Part shown: positions 30,835-42,359 of the stretch, one piece after another
Position numbering within the stretch: position 1 is the first letter of the stretch
How the letters are laid out: each line of letters begins with the position of its first letter
DNA from: Hermatobates lingyangjiaoensis
Taxonomy: Eukaryota; Arthropoda; Insecta; Hemiptera; Hermatobatidae
Direction of reading: 5' to 3'
NCBI GenBank assembly: GCA_026182355.1
Contig: JAPFBL010001929.1
Location: 868,501-932,500 of the forward strand
Length of the DNA: 64,000 nt
Translations under genes and position numbers: made by a program
Notes under the pieces: generated by a model
Told to the model about the DNA's origin: nothing
The model's input: the letters and a program-made list of their open reading frames with translations, nothing else
Databases searched by the model: none

Positions 30835-31015
30835 AGGTTTGGTCCAGCGTAAAACACCTTAAACAAGTACCTTAGTACAGCTTTTTGTCTATATTTCTTG
30901 ACATCTTCAATATTGATATAGCCCTGAAGACATTTAACAGGTATAAGGTAAGTTTGGTGCCGTTTTCAATAATGTATGTCTTAAGGATGGACTGCCACAA
31001 AAATTGATTTTCGTA
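30835..31015 (+). pseudogene. Decayed hammerhead repeat and PLE N-terminal piece
   Basis: CGAGGTTTGGTCCAGCGTAAAACACC (30835) is the inverted counterpart of a phrase at 53268-53285. Then CCCTGAAGACATTTAACAGG, and a frame reading KFGAVFNNVCLKDGLPQKL (30948-31005), which is the PLE N-terminal block seen at 27481-27730. Confidence 0.45.
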
Positions 31016-31442
31016 TATATGTCAAGGTCTAAACTGCTCTAAGAAATTCAGAAATGGGACATTTTTCGATTAAGTAGCAGCCTTCGTCTGAGTAACGAAT
31101 ACTGAGTAGCAGCCTTTGAATTGATCGCCATTGATTTTGGTCCTATTCTGGAATTACTTACTGAGGTTATTTTTTATTTCTCGTATTTGTTGCAAAAACT
31201 TGCTTCCACTGCAAAGAAGTCCACCAAGAAATCCAATCACGATACCGCAAATTTGATGAATCTTTACTCACCAACTTAAACCCTTTAATTCAGCAATTAT
31301 TATCAACCATCAGATTCCTGCCAGCCTTATTAAAAGGCTAAAAAGATGTTGTCTCTTAGATCTACTCATCAATGCTAACTGACAAGACCTATTTCAAGTG
31401 ATCAGAACAATTTATATGGAGTACTACGAATAGGTGTATATA

Positions 31443-31548
31443 TGATCAAACCACAATATGAAATGGGAAAAAAGACCTTAGTATTTTTCATATTGTGGTT
31501 TGATCATTGATTGTTCTTTTACGTGTTTATGTGAAATCTTGTTATATA
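31443..31548. mobile_element. Minimal family A palindrome without ribozyme cores
   Basis: ATGATCAAACCACAATATGAAATG and its inverse CATATTGTGGTTTGATCAT are separated by only about 25 bases (AAAAAAGACCTTAGTATTT). Both hammerhead cores were deleted, leaving the outer arms and the CACGTGTTTATGTG tail. Confidence 0.75.
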
Positions 31549-31557
31549 TATGTAAGT

Positions 31558-31770
31558 ATCAAGATTTCCCATAAACACGTTAAATAACAATCAATAATCA
31601 AACCACAATATGAAATGGGAAAAAAGGGCTAAGATCTTTCAACCAGAAAAAGCGGTCTTCGTCAGAGTCAAAAATCCAACTGGGTTTTTGACTCTGACGA
31701 ATACCGCTTGTTGTGGTGGAAAGATCTTAGTCCTTTTTTCCCATTTCATATTGTGGTTTGATGATTCATA
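31558..31770. mobile_element. Complete hammerhead foldback element, family A
   Basis: The most symmetrical copy. Left outer tail CATAAACACGTTAAATAAC, left arm, reverse motif (31627-31669), loop AAAAATCCAACTGGGTTTTT, forward motif (31690-31732), right arm to TTGTGGTTTGATGATT. The left tail is present here, so the element is palindromic almost end to end. Confidence 0.82.
31690..31732 (+). ncRNA. Hammerhead ribozyme motif, family A
   Basis: Helix I GACU/AGUC perfect, core CUGACGA, AU, helix II ACCG-CUUGUUG-UGGU, GGAAA, helix III AG/CU, U. Core intact; helix II has one wobble. Confidence 0.62.
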
Positions 31771-32840
31771 TGTATAGGTATATAAATACCTATTATTTAA
31801 TGTTTTTATGTAGAATGTATCACTATTACTTGTTATTCCTCTAAGAGTAGTTTTAATATATTAATAAATAAATGATAAAAAAAATAAAAAACAAAGAAGT
31901 AGCTTCAGTATTTATACCAATAATCAACTTTTCACATAAAATTGTGCCTCATTTTTGTTTTTTTTTTCTAGCTGACCCGAAACATGTAATGTTTTTCATT
32001 CCACTGGTAAGTGTACATTGGAGGACTGGAGTTGATATGTGTGTAAATATAATAAGAACTAAGTTTTAAGTAGCTAGTACTAATTCTGATTTTGTGCGGA
32101 ACGAGATGACGGGGACTGCGGCTAGTGACTGACTATGTGTTTTGCAAATCGCCAAGGATGGCTGGCTGCAATGGCCGAATTGGCGTTGGACAAGGTAGTA
32201 ATTTGTGAGACATGCGCGGACATTGGGTAAGAAGAGGCGGTTGTGCTGGCAGGTCACGCACTGTGCTTCGCAGCCCATACACAATACTGTAATACCCACT
32301 CTCCCGGGCTCACTCCGCCCCTTGCTTCAACTAAATACACAGTCTCCCCCCTCTATTGTTTTCTTCCCACATATCTATAGAGAAACCTATGTGCACCCAT
32401 TGCTTCAAATAATCTCCTTTGTTGCTCACTTTTTTTGTTTCATTTTCAAACATATGGTTCACTTGGTATTACTTTTTATTAGCTTCTTTAGAAAGCTCCT
32501 ATAAATATATCCATGTTGACTATAGACTTCAAATATACTTTGTAAGGTGATAATAGATAAATTTTAAATATTCCCTCCTATGAAATTTTACTATTACAAT
32601 ATATAAACATTTAAACGTCATGTGCTAGACTTCTCTTTTTAAAGAATTGTTTAGCTAAAGCATCTCTTAAAGTCGTTTTAGAGTCATTTTATACTCATTT
32701 TTATATGCATATATATTTATTATTTTCAATTTTTTTTATTGTTTAGTTCTACTTCTTAATCAGCTCCGATTTATTTGGATTTGTTTGTTTCTGCCTGCCT
32801 TGTACTCATTTTTTTAATTTTATTTCAAATCCTTTCCTGT
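31771..32840. other. No convincing gene
   Basis: A 35-nt stretch at 31970-32004 lies between a T-rich acceptor (TTTTTTTTCTAG) and GTAAGT, open as DPKHVMFFIPL in one phase; too short to accept alone. A GC-richer patch at 32090-32340 (GACGGGGACTGCGGC) is unclassified. Confidence 0.35.
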
Positions 32841-32859
32841 CCATGATCTGGCAACCTTT

Positions 32860-33035
32860 GCTTGCATCTGCCTGCTTGCTTTTTCTTTTTTTTTGTCTCC
32901 TGAAGATGAATTTTTCAAAACTTAGAGTTAGTAAGTGTGTTTCTATACTCTGTGTGATATTCTTCTTCAGTTTTCAACTTGTTTTGTCTAGTTTGGATGT
33001 TTTTTTTCTGAATGAAAAGTGGATTTCTTATATAT
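32860..33035 (+). mobile_element. Decayed PLE pLTR, family H
   Basis: CTCCTGAAGATGAATTTTTC then AAAACTTAGAGTTAGTAAGTG, and TGTGTTTCTATACTCTGTGTG then TTGTTTTGTCTAGTTTGGATG, follow the 26985-27115 arm in order. Helix II has decayed. Confidence 0.55.
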
Positions 33036-33213
33036 TAGTATAGGTTGGCAGCAAATCTTCTTGGAGGTATATTTTGTTGAAATGTACCGCAGCTTTGGCA
33101 TTTACGACTTTCAAACTAAGCTGTTCCAGTCTCCTAACAGTCTTACAAATAGAAGGTGGTAATTCCCAAATAAGTTGTCCAAAGGACATTGAAACAAGAC
33201 TAAGATCTTCCAA
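33036..33213 (-). pseudogene. PLE N-terminal ORF fragment
   Basis: The minus frame begins MEDLSLVSMSFGQLIWEL, then TVRRLEQLSLKVVNAKAAVH and LQEDLLPTYTNI. Again the coding match ends at Thr-Asn-Ile. It abuts a family A hammerhead at 33190 on its other side. Confidence 0.6.
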
Positions 33214-33335
33214 CTCAGTTGGGTTTTTGACTCTGACGAAGACCGCTTGTTACGGTTGAAAGATCTTAGACTTGTTTTCCCATTTCTTATTGTGGTTTGA
33301 TCATTGATTGTTATTTCACGTGTTTATGTGAAATC
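33190..33335 (+). mobile_element. Hammerhead element, family A, one ribozyme arm
   Basis: AACAAGACTAAGATCTTCCAAC jumps to TCAGTTGGGTTTTTGACT. The forward motif (33229-33272) and full right end with TTGATCATTG and CACGTGTTTATGTGAAATC remain. Same internal jump as in the 27298-27450 copy. Confidence 0.78.
33229..33272 (+). ncRNA. Hammerhead ribozyme motif, family A
   Basis: GACU, CUGACGA, extra A, helix II GACCG-CUUGUUA-CGGUU, GAAA, helix III AG/CU, U, AGAC. One base of the helix I 3' strand is changed. Confidence 0.6.

Positions 33336-33339
<4 letters not shown>

Positions 33340-33371
<32 letters not shown>
33340..33371. repeat. (TA)n microsatellite
   Basis: Directly after the element tail. 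Confidence 0.9.
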
Positions 33372-33373
<2 letters not shown>

Positions 33374-33450
33374 TCATGAAAAATTACATCATATATATAT
33401 ATTCGAATGTTTAGGAAACAGTCCTTCCTTAATACATATTAAGGAATTCG

Positions 33451-33487
33451 ACCATGGAGATGGTCGAAGACGACCGAAACGTCGGAA
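33451..33487 (+). ncRNA. Decayed hammerhead-like motif
   Basis: CC, AUGGAGA in place of CUGANGA, U, helix II GGUC-GAAGAC-GACC perfect, GAAA, helix III AC/GU, C, GG. The core is damaged but helix II, GAAA and helix I fit. Confidence 0.4.
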
Positions 33488-33504
33488 GAAATATAATCAT
33501 TGAA

Positions 33505-33622
33505 AACAAAACGTATGGTGAATTGATGTACCTAGTTCCTCGTGAATTTAAAAGACTCTTAAGGGCTTTGGAAATGTTATCCAAAAAATTAGTTAAAAAA
33601 AACAGTAGGCCGTAAATTCAAT

Positions 33623-33625
<3 letters not shown>
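33505..33625 (+). pseudogene. PLE N-terminal ORF fragment
   Basis: The plus frame ELMYLVPREFKRLLRALEML (with small ambiguity at its start) then SKKLVKK matches the 23690-23790 copy. It ends at a CA/TA microsatellite. Confidence 0.5.

Positions 33626-33691
<66 letters not shown>
33626..33691. repeat. (CA)n(TA)n compound microsatellite
   Basis: About 30 bases CA followed by about 30 bases TA. Confidence 0.9.
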
Positions 33692-33693
<2 letters not shown>

Positions 33694-34544
33694 AAGAAAC
33701 TAAACAGGATCCGATCGGAGTGGTACTGATACTGAATATATACATATCCTGATGTATATAATTCAACATATAAAACAGTCTATTAGAACACTATAGATTC
33801 TTGCTATGGTAGAATTTTTTTTTGCTAAAATATTTCTTCTGATTCTAAAATGACTGAAAGTTACGTTTTCCTTGCTATGCTTTCACGTAATTATAATGCT
33901 AAAACGGATGCTATCAGTTAAATTAGAGTCCAGTTCTAAATTGGTTTCATTATAGATATTTTACTCCAATCAATCTTCACTCAACTGTTAACCTTACTTC
34001 ACAGTTATCTATTTTTCAACTGATACCATTAAATCCCAAGTAGAATTAAATTAAGAGAAATACGATTAAAACTATTGTTAGTAGGTTATACTAAACCATT
34101 TATTTGATTTCTAAAAAAAATAATTGTAGTACTAAACATAAATTATCATTTAGATAACTAAACAGTTTTATGATTAATGTTATATATAATTTGAGAACTG
34201 AAATGCTTCTTTTGTACTAAAAAGAATTTACATCTTTGAAACTAAAATATTTCATAAGCTTAATTTTCTTAATATATTAATTTATTTAAAAATATTTATT
34301 TGTTTTAGAAACCAATGAGTGTTTTCCATGTACCTTACAATGATAGTTCTATTTGCAAAAGAATAAAGTTCTTTGTGATTTCTCTTTCAGGGGTATCCGT
34401 ATTGATTAAAGGTATGCATTGAAATATGGCATGGTATAAAGATTTTACATATTTATGTATATATATATACTTTAACACAAAGGAAAGAAACATAGAAATA
34501 TTAAATATTAATTATTTATATAGATAATATATCAACCGTGAAAT

Positions 34545-34598
34545 AGAAACAAAATTAAAGTTTATCAGAATTCGGTCGATTATATTCCACGGTCGATA

Positions 34599-34600
<2 letters not shown>
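34545..34600 (+). mobile_element. Family B terminal remnant
   Basis: AACAAAATTAAAGTTTATCAG, GAATTCGGTCGA and CCACGGTCGATACTTATATA are outer-end phrases of family B, adjacent to (TA)n. Confidence 0.5.

Positions 34601-34636
<36 letters not shown>
34601..34636. repeat. (TA)n microsatellite
   Basis: Follows a family B end. Confidence 0.9.
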
Positions 34637-34639
<3 letters not shown>

Positions 34640-34640
<1 letters not shown>

Positions 34641-36400
34641 GTTTAATTGATAATGTAAACATTAATTTCCCACTGATTAAAAATATTAGACAATAAATAA
34701 AAAAATTCATTGATCAAATCATGCAATGAAATGATAAAAACAAAAAACCCTTCGTGATGGCTAACATTTCTCCCTGTGATCATACTGTAATGAATATGTT
34801 ATTATTTGTCTTGAGAAAATGAGTAAAGAAACAAGTATTACTGCTGAGCCAAATTTAAGTGGAAAAGAGTAAGAAAAAAAATCAATGGTATAATGAAAAA
34901 TTAAAGTGTCCTTTAAACTAAAATTTCATCCGCAATTTATGAATAGGGAAATTCATATGTAGCTATGTAAATGAGAGGATATGAGGAGGAAGAAGAGAAA
35001 CGTGTACAAGAAACAGTGAGTAATTTCCTGAGTGTTTGGAAAACTCATTTGAGATGTAAACCGTTTTTAGTTTCATATCTTATCGGTGTAATTAATAAGG
35101 GAGGTTGCCAGAGTAGATAAAAATCCAATTTGAAGGAAGAAACAGCGAGGCTTAACAGGAACCATAACTAGGGAACTCATGAAACCGTGATAAATTGGCT
35201 GGGAATATCCATTCTTTTATATGGTAATCCAATCAAAACGGCGTGACCAGGAGTCTCCAAGCAGCCATTTCCCTGTGTTTATGGATGTATTTAAATTTAT
35301 TCTTGGTTTAAGAAGAGTTGTTTTTGAGTTATGAAGGATGGCACTTTGGGTTGGTAAAAGAGGCAAGACAATGGAGATGGTATCTAAAGAGTTTGCGGTC
35401 CTTGGCTTGTTAACCCATCCCTTCGTTGGGTTTCTGGTAAAAAAATAAAAAAAAGTAGAAGGGTTTCAACCGCACTTCCGCCTCCCCCCTTCCATCTCAC
35501 AAACTCAGTTATAATTATGGAGCGTCCATCTTTATACTGGGATATTAAAAAAAAAAAATGGTCCTCCCCCTTTTTCTTGTAAAGTCGATAAATATGAGGG
35601 GTGGTTTTTAATCAGAGGGTGCACGCAGCACCATATGTATCGGTAATTTGGTGGCGATGCGGAAGGGTTGAAAGTAAGCGACCAAAAAAAATTATCATAC
35701 CTATTCAGCATACGGTGTTGAAAGACACCCCTTTATACCACCCTACACCCTAAAACTGCTCCAGCTTTACCTCAACACTGAAAACACTGTATAACGTCTA
35801 CTCTAACTGTTAATATAAATAATATCAGTTGTGAGCAATTGTATATTTTAGTTATATTTTATATATTTTTAGTTACATTAGTTATACTTTATATATTTTA
35901 GTTATATTAGTTATGTATTATATATTTCTAGTTATATTTTTTGTCTATTTATACTAATGGCAACTGAATTCGATACAAAGGTATTGTTTACTTACTATAA
36001 CTAAACCCCCAAGAAACAAATAAAATACAAATTAGAAGATCTGGCAAACATTGATAACTATTAAATTAGAATAATATCGGGGAGAATATATTTTGTATAT
36101 ATCGGGGAGACTGAAATATATAGTTGTGTCTAAATGAATTGAGCTGTTGCCTTAATTCTTATTCAAGTTTCACGTCTTTAGGGCTATATTGTCTCATCGA
36201 AGACTCCAAAAAAATTGAAATTTCTTTCATAAAACATTAGGTAGATATCTTATGTAACATTTTCAAATTCTGTTATTAGTTTATTCAAATATAGGTCAGG
36301 TTAGGCTAGGTTGCAGTGGCAGTCTCACTGGAGAAAATACTTAGCTTGAACATTGGTCCTTTTTGATACCACACGAAAAGTATTCTACATTGGGGGCCCT
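34640..36400. other. No gene seen
   Basis: AT-rich to mixed DNA. A purine-rich patch at 34965-35010 and a GC-richer one at 35590-35760 are unclassified. TTAGTTATATTTTATATATTT forms a small tandem at 35850-35945. Confidence 0.45.
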
Positions 36401-36407
36401 AAATTTT

Positions 36408-36970
36408 CAGTGGCTTAGCAGCTATTTTTGCGGCCGACCTCCCCCCCCCCCGCTTTCGCTAATCTGTTAGCCAAAATTCTAGAAAGTCCTCAAAATATGT
36501 ATTTTTATAGAATTACAATGAAAGGATCTAATTTTAGACTGTTGTTATTAGTCCCAGACTTTCATCTTATTACAGTACTCATATACATATATAGTCGTCA
36601 TCAAAGAAACCAAAGATTTTTCAGAACAAAAACGTATAATTCAAACCATGAAAAAATTGTTAAATTAAATTTACGGGCTATATGCAAACAAACAACATCG
36701 TTAACATTCATCCCCTTTAAAAATTAGTTTTGAAAAATTTAAAATCAATTTATTTTTAATTTGCTAATATTACAGTGGAACAGTTTTAAAATCCGTTTAA
36801 AACAGTATTATACACATAAAACATAAAAACAATTACGATATTAAAAACTCAGTTTGGTATAAATTTTCATATTTTTTGTTAGCTTTTTATAATGTTTTTT
36901 TAGTTTCTATTTTTACGACCCTAGAATGCCACCCCCTGGCACGAGCCGCCCCTCCAAGGCTATGCCACTG
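36408..36970. mobile_element. hAT-like non-autonomous element
   Basis: Starts CAGTGGCTTAGCAGC and ends GGCTATGCCACTG, giving imperfect inverted ends (CAGTGGC-TAGC). Subterminal C-runs (CCCCCCCCCCC at 36440) and GCCACCCCCTGGCACG are typical of old hAT copies. No 8-bp duplication is visible (TAAATTTT versus GAGATATT), so ends may have eroded. Confidence 0.5.
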
Positions 36971-36974
36971 GAGA

Positions 36975-37143
36975 TATTTACTTAGAGACTCGGGATCGAC
37001 GGCTTAACATCTTTTCCAAGGGATAAAGTACTCAGATTTATTCAGCTCTCTCGTGAATAAATGAAGGGTGGTAGTCGGTATGGAGCCACGAGTCTACCAG
37101 CCCTGAGGCAATCACGTTGTCACTGGGCTAACCTGCCCCTTTT
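36975..37143 (-). mobile_element. tRNA-derived SINE, partial
   Basis: CTCGGGATCGACGGCTTAAC, CTCAGATTTATTCAGC and CGTGAATAAATGAAGGG, then a degraded tRNA head ending GGGCTAACCTGCCCC. Same order as the full copies. Confidence 0.7.
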
Positions 37144-37144
37144 A

Positions 37145-37725
37145 TTCAAATATAATATTCGAATACTTCCTCAATTTGCAAAATTTACTACAAAACGCCT
37201 CTTCTTCTTAGAAAAACTGCCAACAACTGTACATCTCAATCGAAACAATTTACGTTAATTTCAGTATTATTAGTCAAACTGTGTGACTAGTATCGTGTTC
37301 ATAAGCTTTCAAATTCAATCAAAGTCATATATTTTACATTTTACATAACTGTCCCTTAATTTTATATAGATGTTATGAAATAGTTTGAGCAAAGGGATTT
37401 CAATGGATCACAAGCCTGCTATATAAGTATTTGTAAAGTTCCACAGCAAGGTTACTAAACAAACAGGTATACCAATTTTTTTATTCGTATTGTAGATACA
37501 AACTTTTGTTTATTTTGCGTCATAATAATTTACCAAAGTTTCGAAACTCTCCCTCAAAAAAAACCCCCTATTTTAAATCGGTACTCTCAATTTAGATTTT
37601 CTTAGCTATTATAATAATTTAAATAAAAACAGAATTTATTTACTTTTTAATGTGAACTCATGTATTGAATACATGAATCATTTTCAATACTTGTAACAGC
37701 AAAACAGAAAATGTAACAGCAAAAA
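37145..37725. other. No gene seen
   Basis: AT-rich with no recognisable repeat. Confidence 0.5.
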
Positions 37726-37726
37726 C

Positions 37727-37729
<3 letters not shown>

Positions 37730-37806
<77 letters not shown>

Positions 37807-37955
37807 AGAAAGAGGAGGAGAGAGTGAGAAAGAAAGGGTGAGAGAGAGGAAGAGAAGGAGAAGAAAAGAGAGAGAGAGAGAGAAAGAGGAAGAGAGGGTG
37901 AGGGAGAAAGAGAGAGAGAGAGAGAGAGGGAGGAAGAAGGAGGGATTCGGTAGTG
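37730..37955. repeat. (GA)n purine tract
   Basis: About 70 bases of perfect GA followed by about 150 bases of degenerate A/G-only sequence. Confidence 0.95.
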
Positions 37956-38039
37956 GTATATAACTAAAATAATTAATTAACTTTCTAGAAAATGTCAATA
38001 TTTTATATATGATATGATATAATGTCATATATACAATAT

Positions 38040-38870
38040 ATGATAAAAGGTAATGAACAAATTAAAATCACGTTTTAAGAAACACTCTTGTGTTTTTTCT
38101 TGTGTGTTTTTTCAAGAATGTGCAAATACGTTCTTCTATCTTTCACTCAGTACTGTTCACATAACAGCAAAACATCAAAGAGTCTACTACTGCATTAAAG
38201 TAAATTGATAAAATAATCTCAAACTTCGCTGCTAAATACATAGGGTGCTAAATATAGTTTTCTGTAAGGAGCGTTACCGGTTTCTGATTTTGCAACAGTA
38301 TTACGAATAGTAAAGTAGATTCAACAAAAATATATTAATAGTTTCTATGTGTTTGTAAAAGGGTTTTATAATTTCTATTGTTGTTTGTTAGATTTATTAA
38401 AACCTATATTAATATGATATATGATTAGAACTTTATACATTGTAAACATGAAGAAAGAATTTTTGAAGTTTATGACTACAGTTTTCAAATTAAAAAAAAC
38501 CCTTAATATTAAACTTATTTCCTTAATTTGTATTAATTTATATTACTTATAAAATCTATGATACATTTGAAACGCTCGGTGAAAATATATTTTTATTGAC
38601 ATATAAAATAATTTTAAATTTTCATTTTTTTTATGCAATAGTTACATAGTAGCAGAGTAAAACCCATGTTTGAGGGAGACACACAAGTTTAAAGTTTTGT
38701 TTTTATAGTTGTATCAAAATGACGGTCATGTCTCGTGATTTTTATACTACGTTAGAGTAGTGTTATCAATTTGAATTACTGGTAACACCATGCATGTCAG
38801 TGCTAATTAATTTACAAAAAATGATCAAGTTTAGATTTCCATGGTTAACTATAGTTTTTGTTTATGTTTT
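38040..38870. other. No gene seen
   Basis: AT-rich; a TTCTTGTGTTTTTTC direct duplication at 38085-38115 only. Confidence 0.5.
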
Positions 38871-38877
38871 GTTTAAA

Positions 38878-39181
38878 CCGATCCCCTAGTGGGTGATAAC
38901 GTCAACCGTTTACCGACTTATTGTTTGATGGGTGAATTCTACAGATTCTCTATTGGAAGTCTAAAATTTTGCTTAACTCAAGTGCATTTCGAGTAGGGAC
39001 CTTTAACGAGTACCTGACATCGCACAGGCTCGGGACCGATGTCTTAATGTCCTGTCCGAGGAACGACGTACTTAGATTTATTTGCCTCCCACGTGAATAA
39101 ATCGAGGGTCAGGTGGGGATCGAACCCCGGACTACCAGGCCAGAGGCGAGTACGTTAACCACTGTGCTAACCTGGCCCCTT
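38878..39181 (-). mobile_element. tRNA-derived SINE, full length
   Basis: On the minus strand it opens GGGGCCAGGTTAGCACAGTGG with a pol III box A (TAGCNNAGTGG), then box B GGTTCGATCCC in the head of about 75 bases. A body follows with GAATAAATCTAAGTACGTCG, CCTGTGCGATGTCAGG, AAAGGTCCCTACTCG and CACTTGAGTTAAGC, and a tail near TGACGTTATCACCC. About 300 bases long. Confidence 0.85.
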
Positions 39182-39184
39182 CTA

Positions 39185-39780
39185 AATTATAGATATAAAT
39201 AGGGAGTATTTTATAGCCCGTTGCGATATAATCATAGTTTCATTAATTATATCGGTTATCTTTTGATAATATAATTTGATAATATAATATAATTGATAGA
39301 TTTAAAGCATATCTTTTGTTATCATACTGTTGAAAATTATTTTGGTTAATCACCATAAAGTACAGTGATTATGAACACAATATTTGCTAATTTTGCATAC
39401 ATATAGGTCACTCAACCCTTTTTGGGGTTGATATGTGTCTGTTGTTGGTTGTATGTGTGAGACACATCTGTGGCTGGGTTGGTTCTTTTGAAAGCGTTCT
39501 AAAAAATCTATTTGTCTCACCATTTGACAAATCTCAATGGTATTGCACAAACAGATTAGTTCTAAGTGTATAAAGTCACAATCGCTTTTAGTTTTTTTGA
39601 AAATATTGAAGCATGGATAAACAGTCTACAGTTTTGAGGTTGTTAAAAATATTGAAGCATGGATAAAATACATTTTTTTATTTTATGTCAAACAGTTAAC
39701 GGTACTAATTTTAATTCTCTCTTCTGTGGATTATAGAAAGTTTAAAGTTCATAATAAGTGTTGTCTTAGGTACAAACGTA
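39185..39780. other. No gene seen
   Basis: AAATATTGAAGCATGGATAAA is tandemly doubled at 39599-39668. No protein is recognised. Confidence 0.5.
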
Positions 39781-39784
39781 ATCC

Positions 39785-40015
39785 ACCCAGGACTCAACCC
39801 AGGACTGGTATATTCGGGTTCGATTCTCACTCTGCCAATCAATTTCTTCAGGTAGTTGGCGAAAAAAAAACTGAAGATGTCGTTCCTCAGAGAAGAGGTG
39901 AAGCAGTGGTTCTAACACTGTAATCTGTTAGGTACTTTTTAACGAACTATACTCTAAATGTACTTGAATTGGGTACAGTTTAAGACTTCCAATGTAGAAA
40001 CATTAGGGAGATGCA
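39785..40015 (+). mobile_element. tRNA-derived SINE, decayed
   Basis: GGGTTCGATTCTCACTCTGCC holds box B. Then TTAACGAACTATACTC, TACTTGAATTGGGTACAG and CTTCCAATGTAGAAACATTAG follow the body order of the full copies. Close to the 42125-42350 copy. Confidence 0.6.
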
Positions 40016-40019
40016 ATAT

Positions 40020-41235
40020 TTCTTTGAGAAATCAGCGTCACTGAACTAGCTTTCTAGAAGACCCTAATTCCAAAAGAAGAACAAAAAACGGACTATCACA
40101 ATATGAATAATAAACTGAGTAAAGGATCACAAATTTTGGGTTGTGATATTATAATTATATAATATCACAACATTTTCTTGATCAATTTTGAATATTGGAA
40201 TGAAGAAATGATCCTAAAGAAAATACATCTTTTATGTTCTATTTGTAGTCACATCTATGATTATGATTTAGCAATAATCACATTTTCGGTATAAATGATA
40301 ACATTCTGACAGGAAAACTATGAATTTAATATGAATGACTTTGACAATATTGTCGCTTTAAATCATTCGGTATTATTAAGTAAACGTTTTGAAATAAAAG
40401 GACAATTTTTAATATATTTACAATTCAACTCAAGAAACAGAACAGAACAAAACACAGTTTGCTTAGCAACAGCACTTCACGTGGTCTTTCTTTAAGAATA
40501 TAAAAATACGCTAAACTATTAAAACACTCTAAATCATTAAAATATAACATTAGAAATAGTTGCTTCGCGTCAATATGTTTACCTATAGTCAAGTTGAGTG
40601 TGGACCTCAAGTGTTTGAAATGTCTTGCTGGAGTTCAGAGAATATTTGACAGAGGTGTTAATGACATGTATTTGACTTTCTACTTTTAATATTTCCTAAG
40701 CCATGGTGATCCCGTTGCTTGTTTGAAATCCTTTCCATTTGTCTGTTTTGAGGTCAGTGAAAGATATTAAATCACCAGCTTTGATATCAAGTTTGAATCA
40801 ATGAGGGCTTTGGGAAGTCCATAGCCATAGTCCTTTCTGTATCTCGCCGGTCTAACGATCTATTGTAAACGCTTAAAGAGATGAATATTCATAACCAGCT
40901 AAAACTAAGGCCCCCTTGGAGAGTCGGCCTAGTTTTGAAGGCTTTCTCACATGCATCATGAGTAGCCCAGTCTCAACGACCTCCCACACAGCGATTAACA
41001 TCAGAAGCAACTTCTAATCATTAAACACATTCCTTTCAAACAAATACTTCTACTTTGGGTATTGATAATAAATAATTCATAGAAACCAGTATATAAAACA
41101 CATATCTCAGTTGAAAAGACAGCCTTACACAAAGCACTCAGTTATTACTGCTTAAATATAGTTATTGGGTTAGTTCCACTGAGGTTAGTAATACTAGAAT
41201 TATAAGTAATAATGTCCGTCATACCTAGTAAAGTT
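40020..41235. other. No gene seen
   Basis: AT-rich; the short minus frame at 40425-40610 has no support. Confidence 0.5.
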
Positions 41236-41300
41236 TTTGTAGAGCTCGACCGGTTTCAAGTCCGTCTGATTCCCATCTTCAAGAGCAACTAACTATTTTA
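41236..41300 (-). ncRNA. Hammerhead-like motif
   Basis: Minus strand at 41244-41286: helix I GCUC/GAGC perfect, UUGAAGA (C3 to U), unclear helix II, GAAA, helix III ACCGGU, C. Both ends fit; helix II has decayed. Confidence 0.42.
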
Positions 41301-41739
41301 TTTTTTCTTGCAACCTACCTAAACTTGTTATCTACATTGTTGAATTAGTGTTGTCTGTATAGTTAAATTTTGGTTTGCATGTTTGTTTAATTGTTAATTT
41401 TTTTTTATTTCTTATTTCATTATCTATTCCCAGTCCTTTGTGTCTTCGTTTGAATGTTAGTAGAGGTTTGTTAAAATATCTGTTTGATCGTGTCTGTTCA
41501 TTTATTATGTTGTCGGTCATTTTATATTTATATATCTCTATTTCGTCTTTTCTATATACATAAATGTTTATTCGTTGTCCCATTTGTCCCATCTGTAGTA
41601 TGTCCATTGTGCTTTCCATGCTGTCTGGGTTATGTCCAAATTTGTTTAGGTGGTGTGCGTAGTTTATTTCTTTATATTATTGGTGTAGTCCTTAATGCGT
41701 TCTTTGAGCCTGTCTTTTAGTGTTCTTCCCATTTTGTCA

Positions 41740-41881
41740 TATGTTATTTTTCTTCGAGAGACAACTAGCTCAGATTTTGTCACTTCCTGCATTAAAACAA
41801 CGAGAACCAGAGTGAATATCCAACCTGGATCTACTAGTTCAGAGGCGAGCATGCAAGCCACAGGGCTACTCTGGTCCCCTT
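41740..41881 (-). mobile_element. tRNA-derived SINE, decayed
   Basis: AACCTGGATCTACTAGTTCAG, AGGCGAGCATGCAAGCCAC and GGGCTACTCTGGTCCCC are the eroded tRNA head in reverse. Confidence 0.6.
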
Positions 41882-42124
41882 ATGTTCACCTTTACTAGTT
41901 ATAAAGAATATTGAAATAAGTTCAAGCACGTGAATTTGACTGGAAACATGTATAAATTGGGACATTTTTTGCATTCTTTAGTTTTACAACATGTTCTACC
42001 AGTCGTAGTATGCCAATCTTGTTAGTAATCAGGAGAGGATTTTGATGTAAATGGATACGATATTGCAGACTAAAGAGTTAAGGAAGCGGAAAACTTTAAA
42101 GTTCGTACTAAATACTGTCTTTGG

Positions 42125-42350
42125 AGCCTTATATCCTCACCTGTGAACTAGAAGATCGGGGTTCAATTCTCACTCTGGTCACCGACTTTTTTACCTGTAA
42201 AGTGAAAAATATCTTAGAATGTTGTCCCTATGAGAAGAATTGAAGTCATGAGTTCCGAGTCTATTTGATGTCAGGAACTTGTGAAAGAACACTACTCCAA
42301 GTGCGCTTGAGTTAGGTGAAATACCTTCCAATGTAGTATCATTAGGGAGA
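42125..42350 (+). mobile_element. tRNA-derived SINE, decayed
   Basis: CCTCACCTGTGAACTAGAAG, then GGGGTTCAATTCTCACTCTGG (box B) and a body with GCGCTTGAGTTAGGTG and CTTCCAATGTAGTATCATTAG. Shares its tail with the 39785-40015 copy. Confidence 0.62.
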
Positions 42351-42359
42351 CACAATATT

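Noticed and set aside
31970..32004. 35-nt micro-exon between CTAG and GTAAGT
   Set aside because: Good splice signals but no partner exons in compatible phase nearby; too short to stand alone.
37684..38028. 114-residue Ser/Leu/Phe-rich frame on the minus strand
   Set aside because: Translation of the (GA)n purine tract; low complexity.
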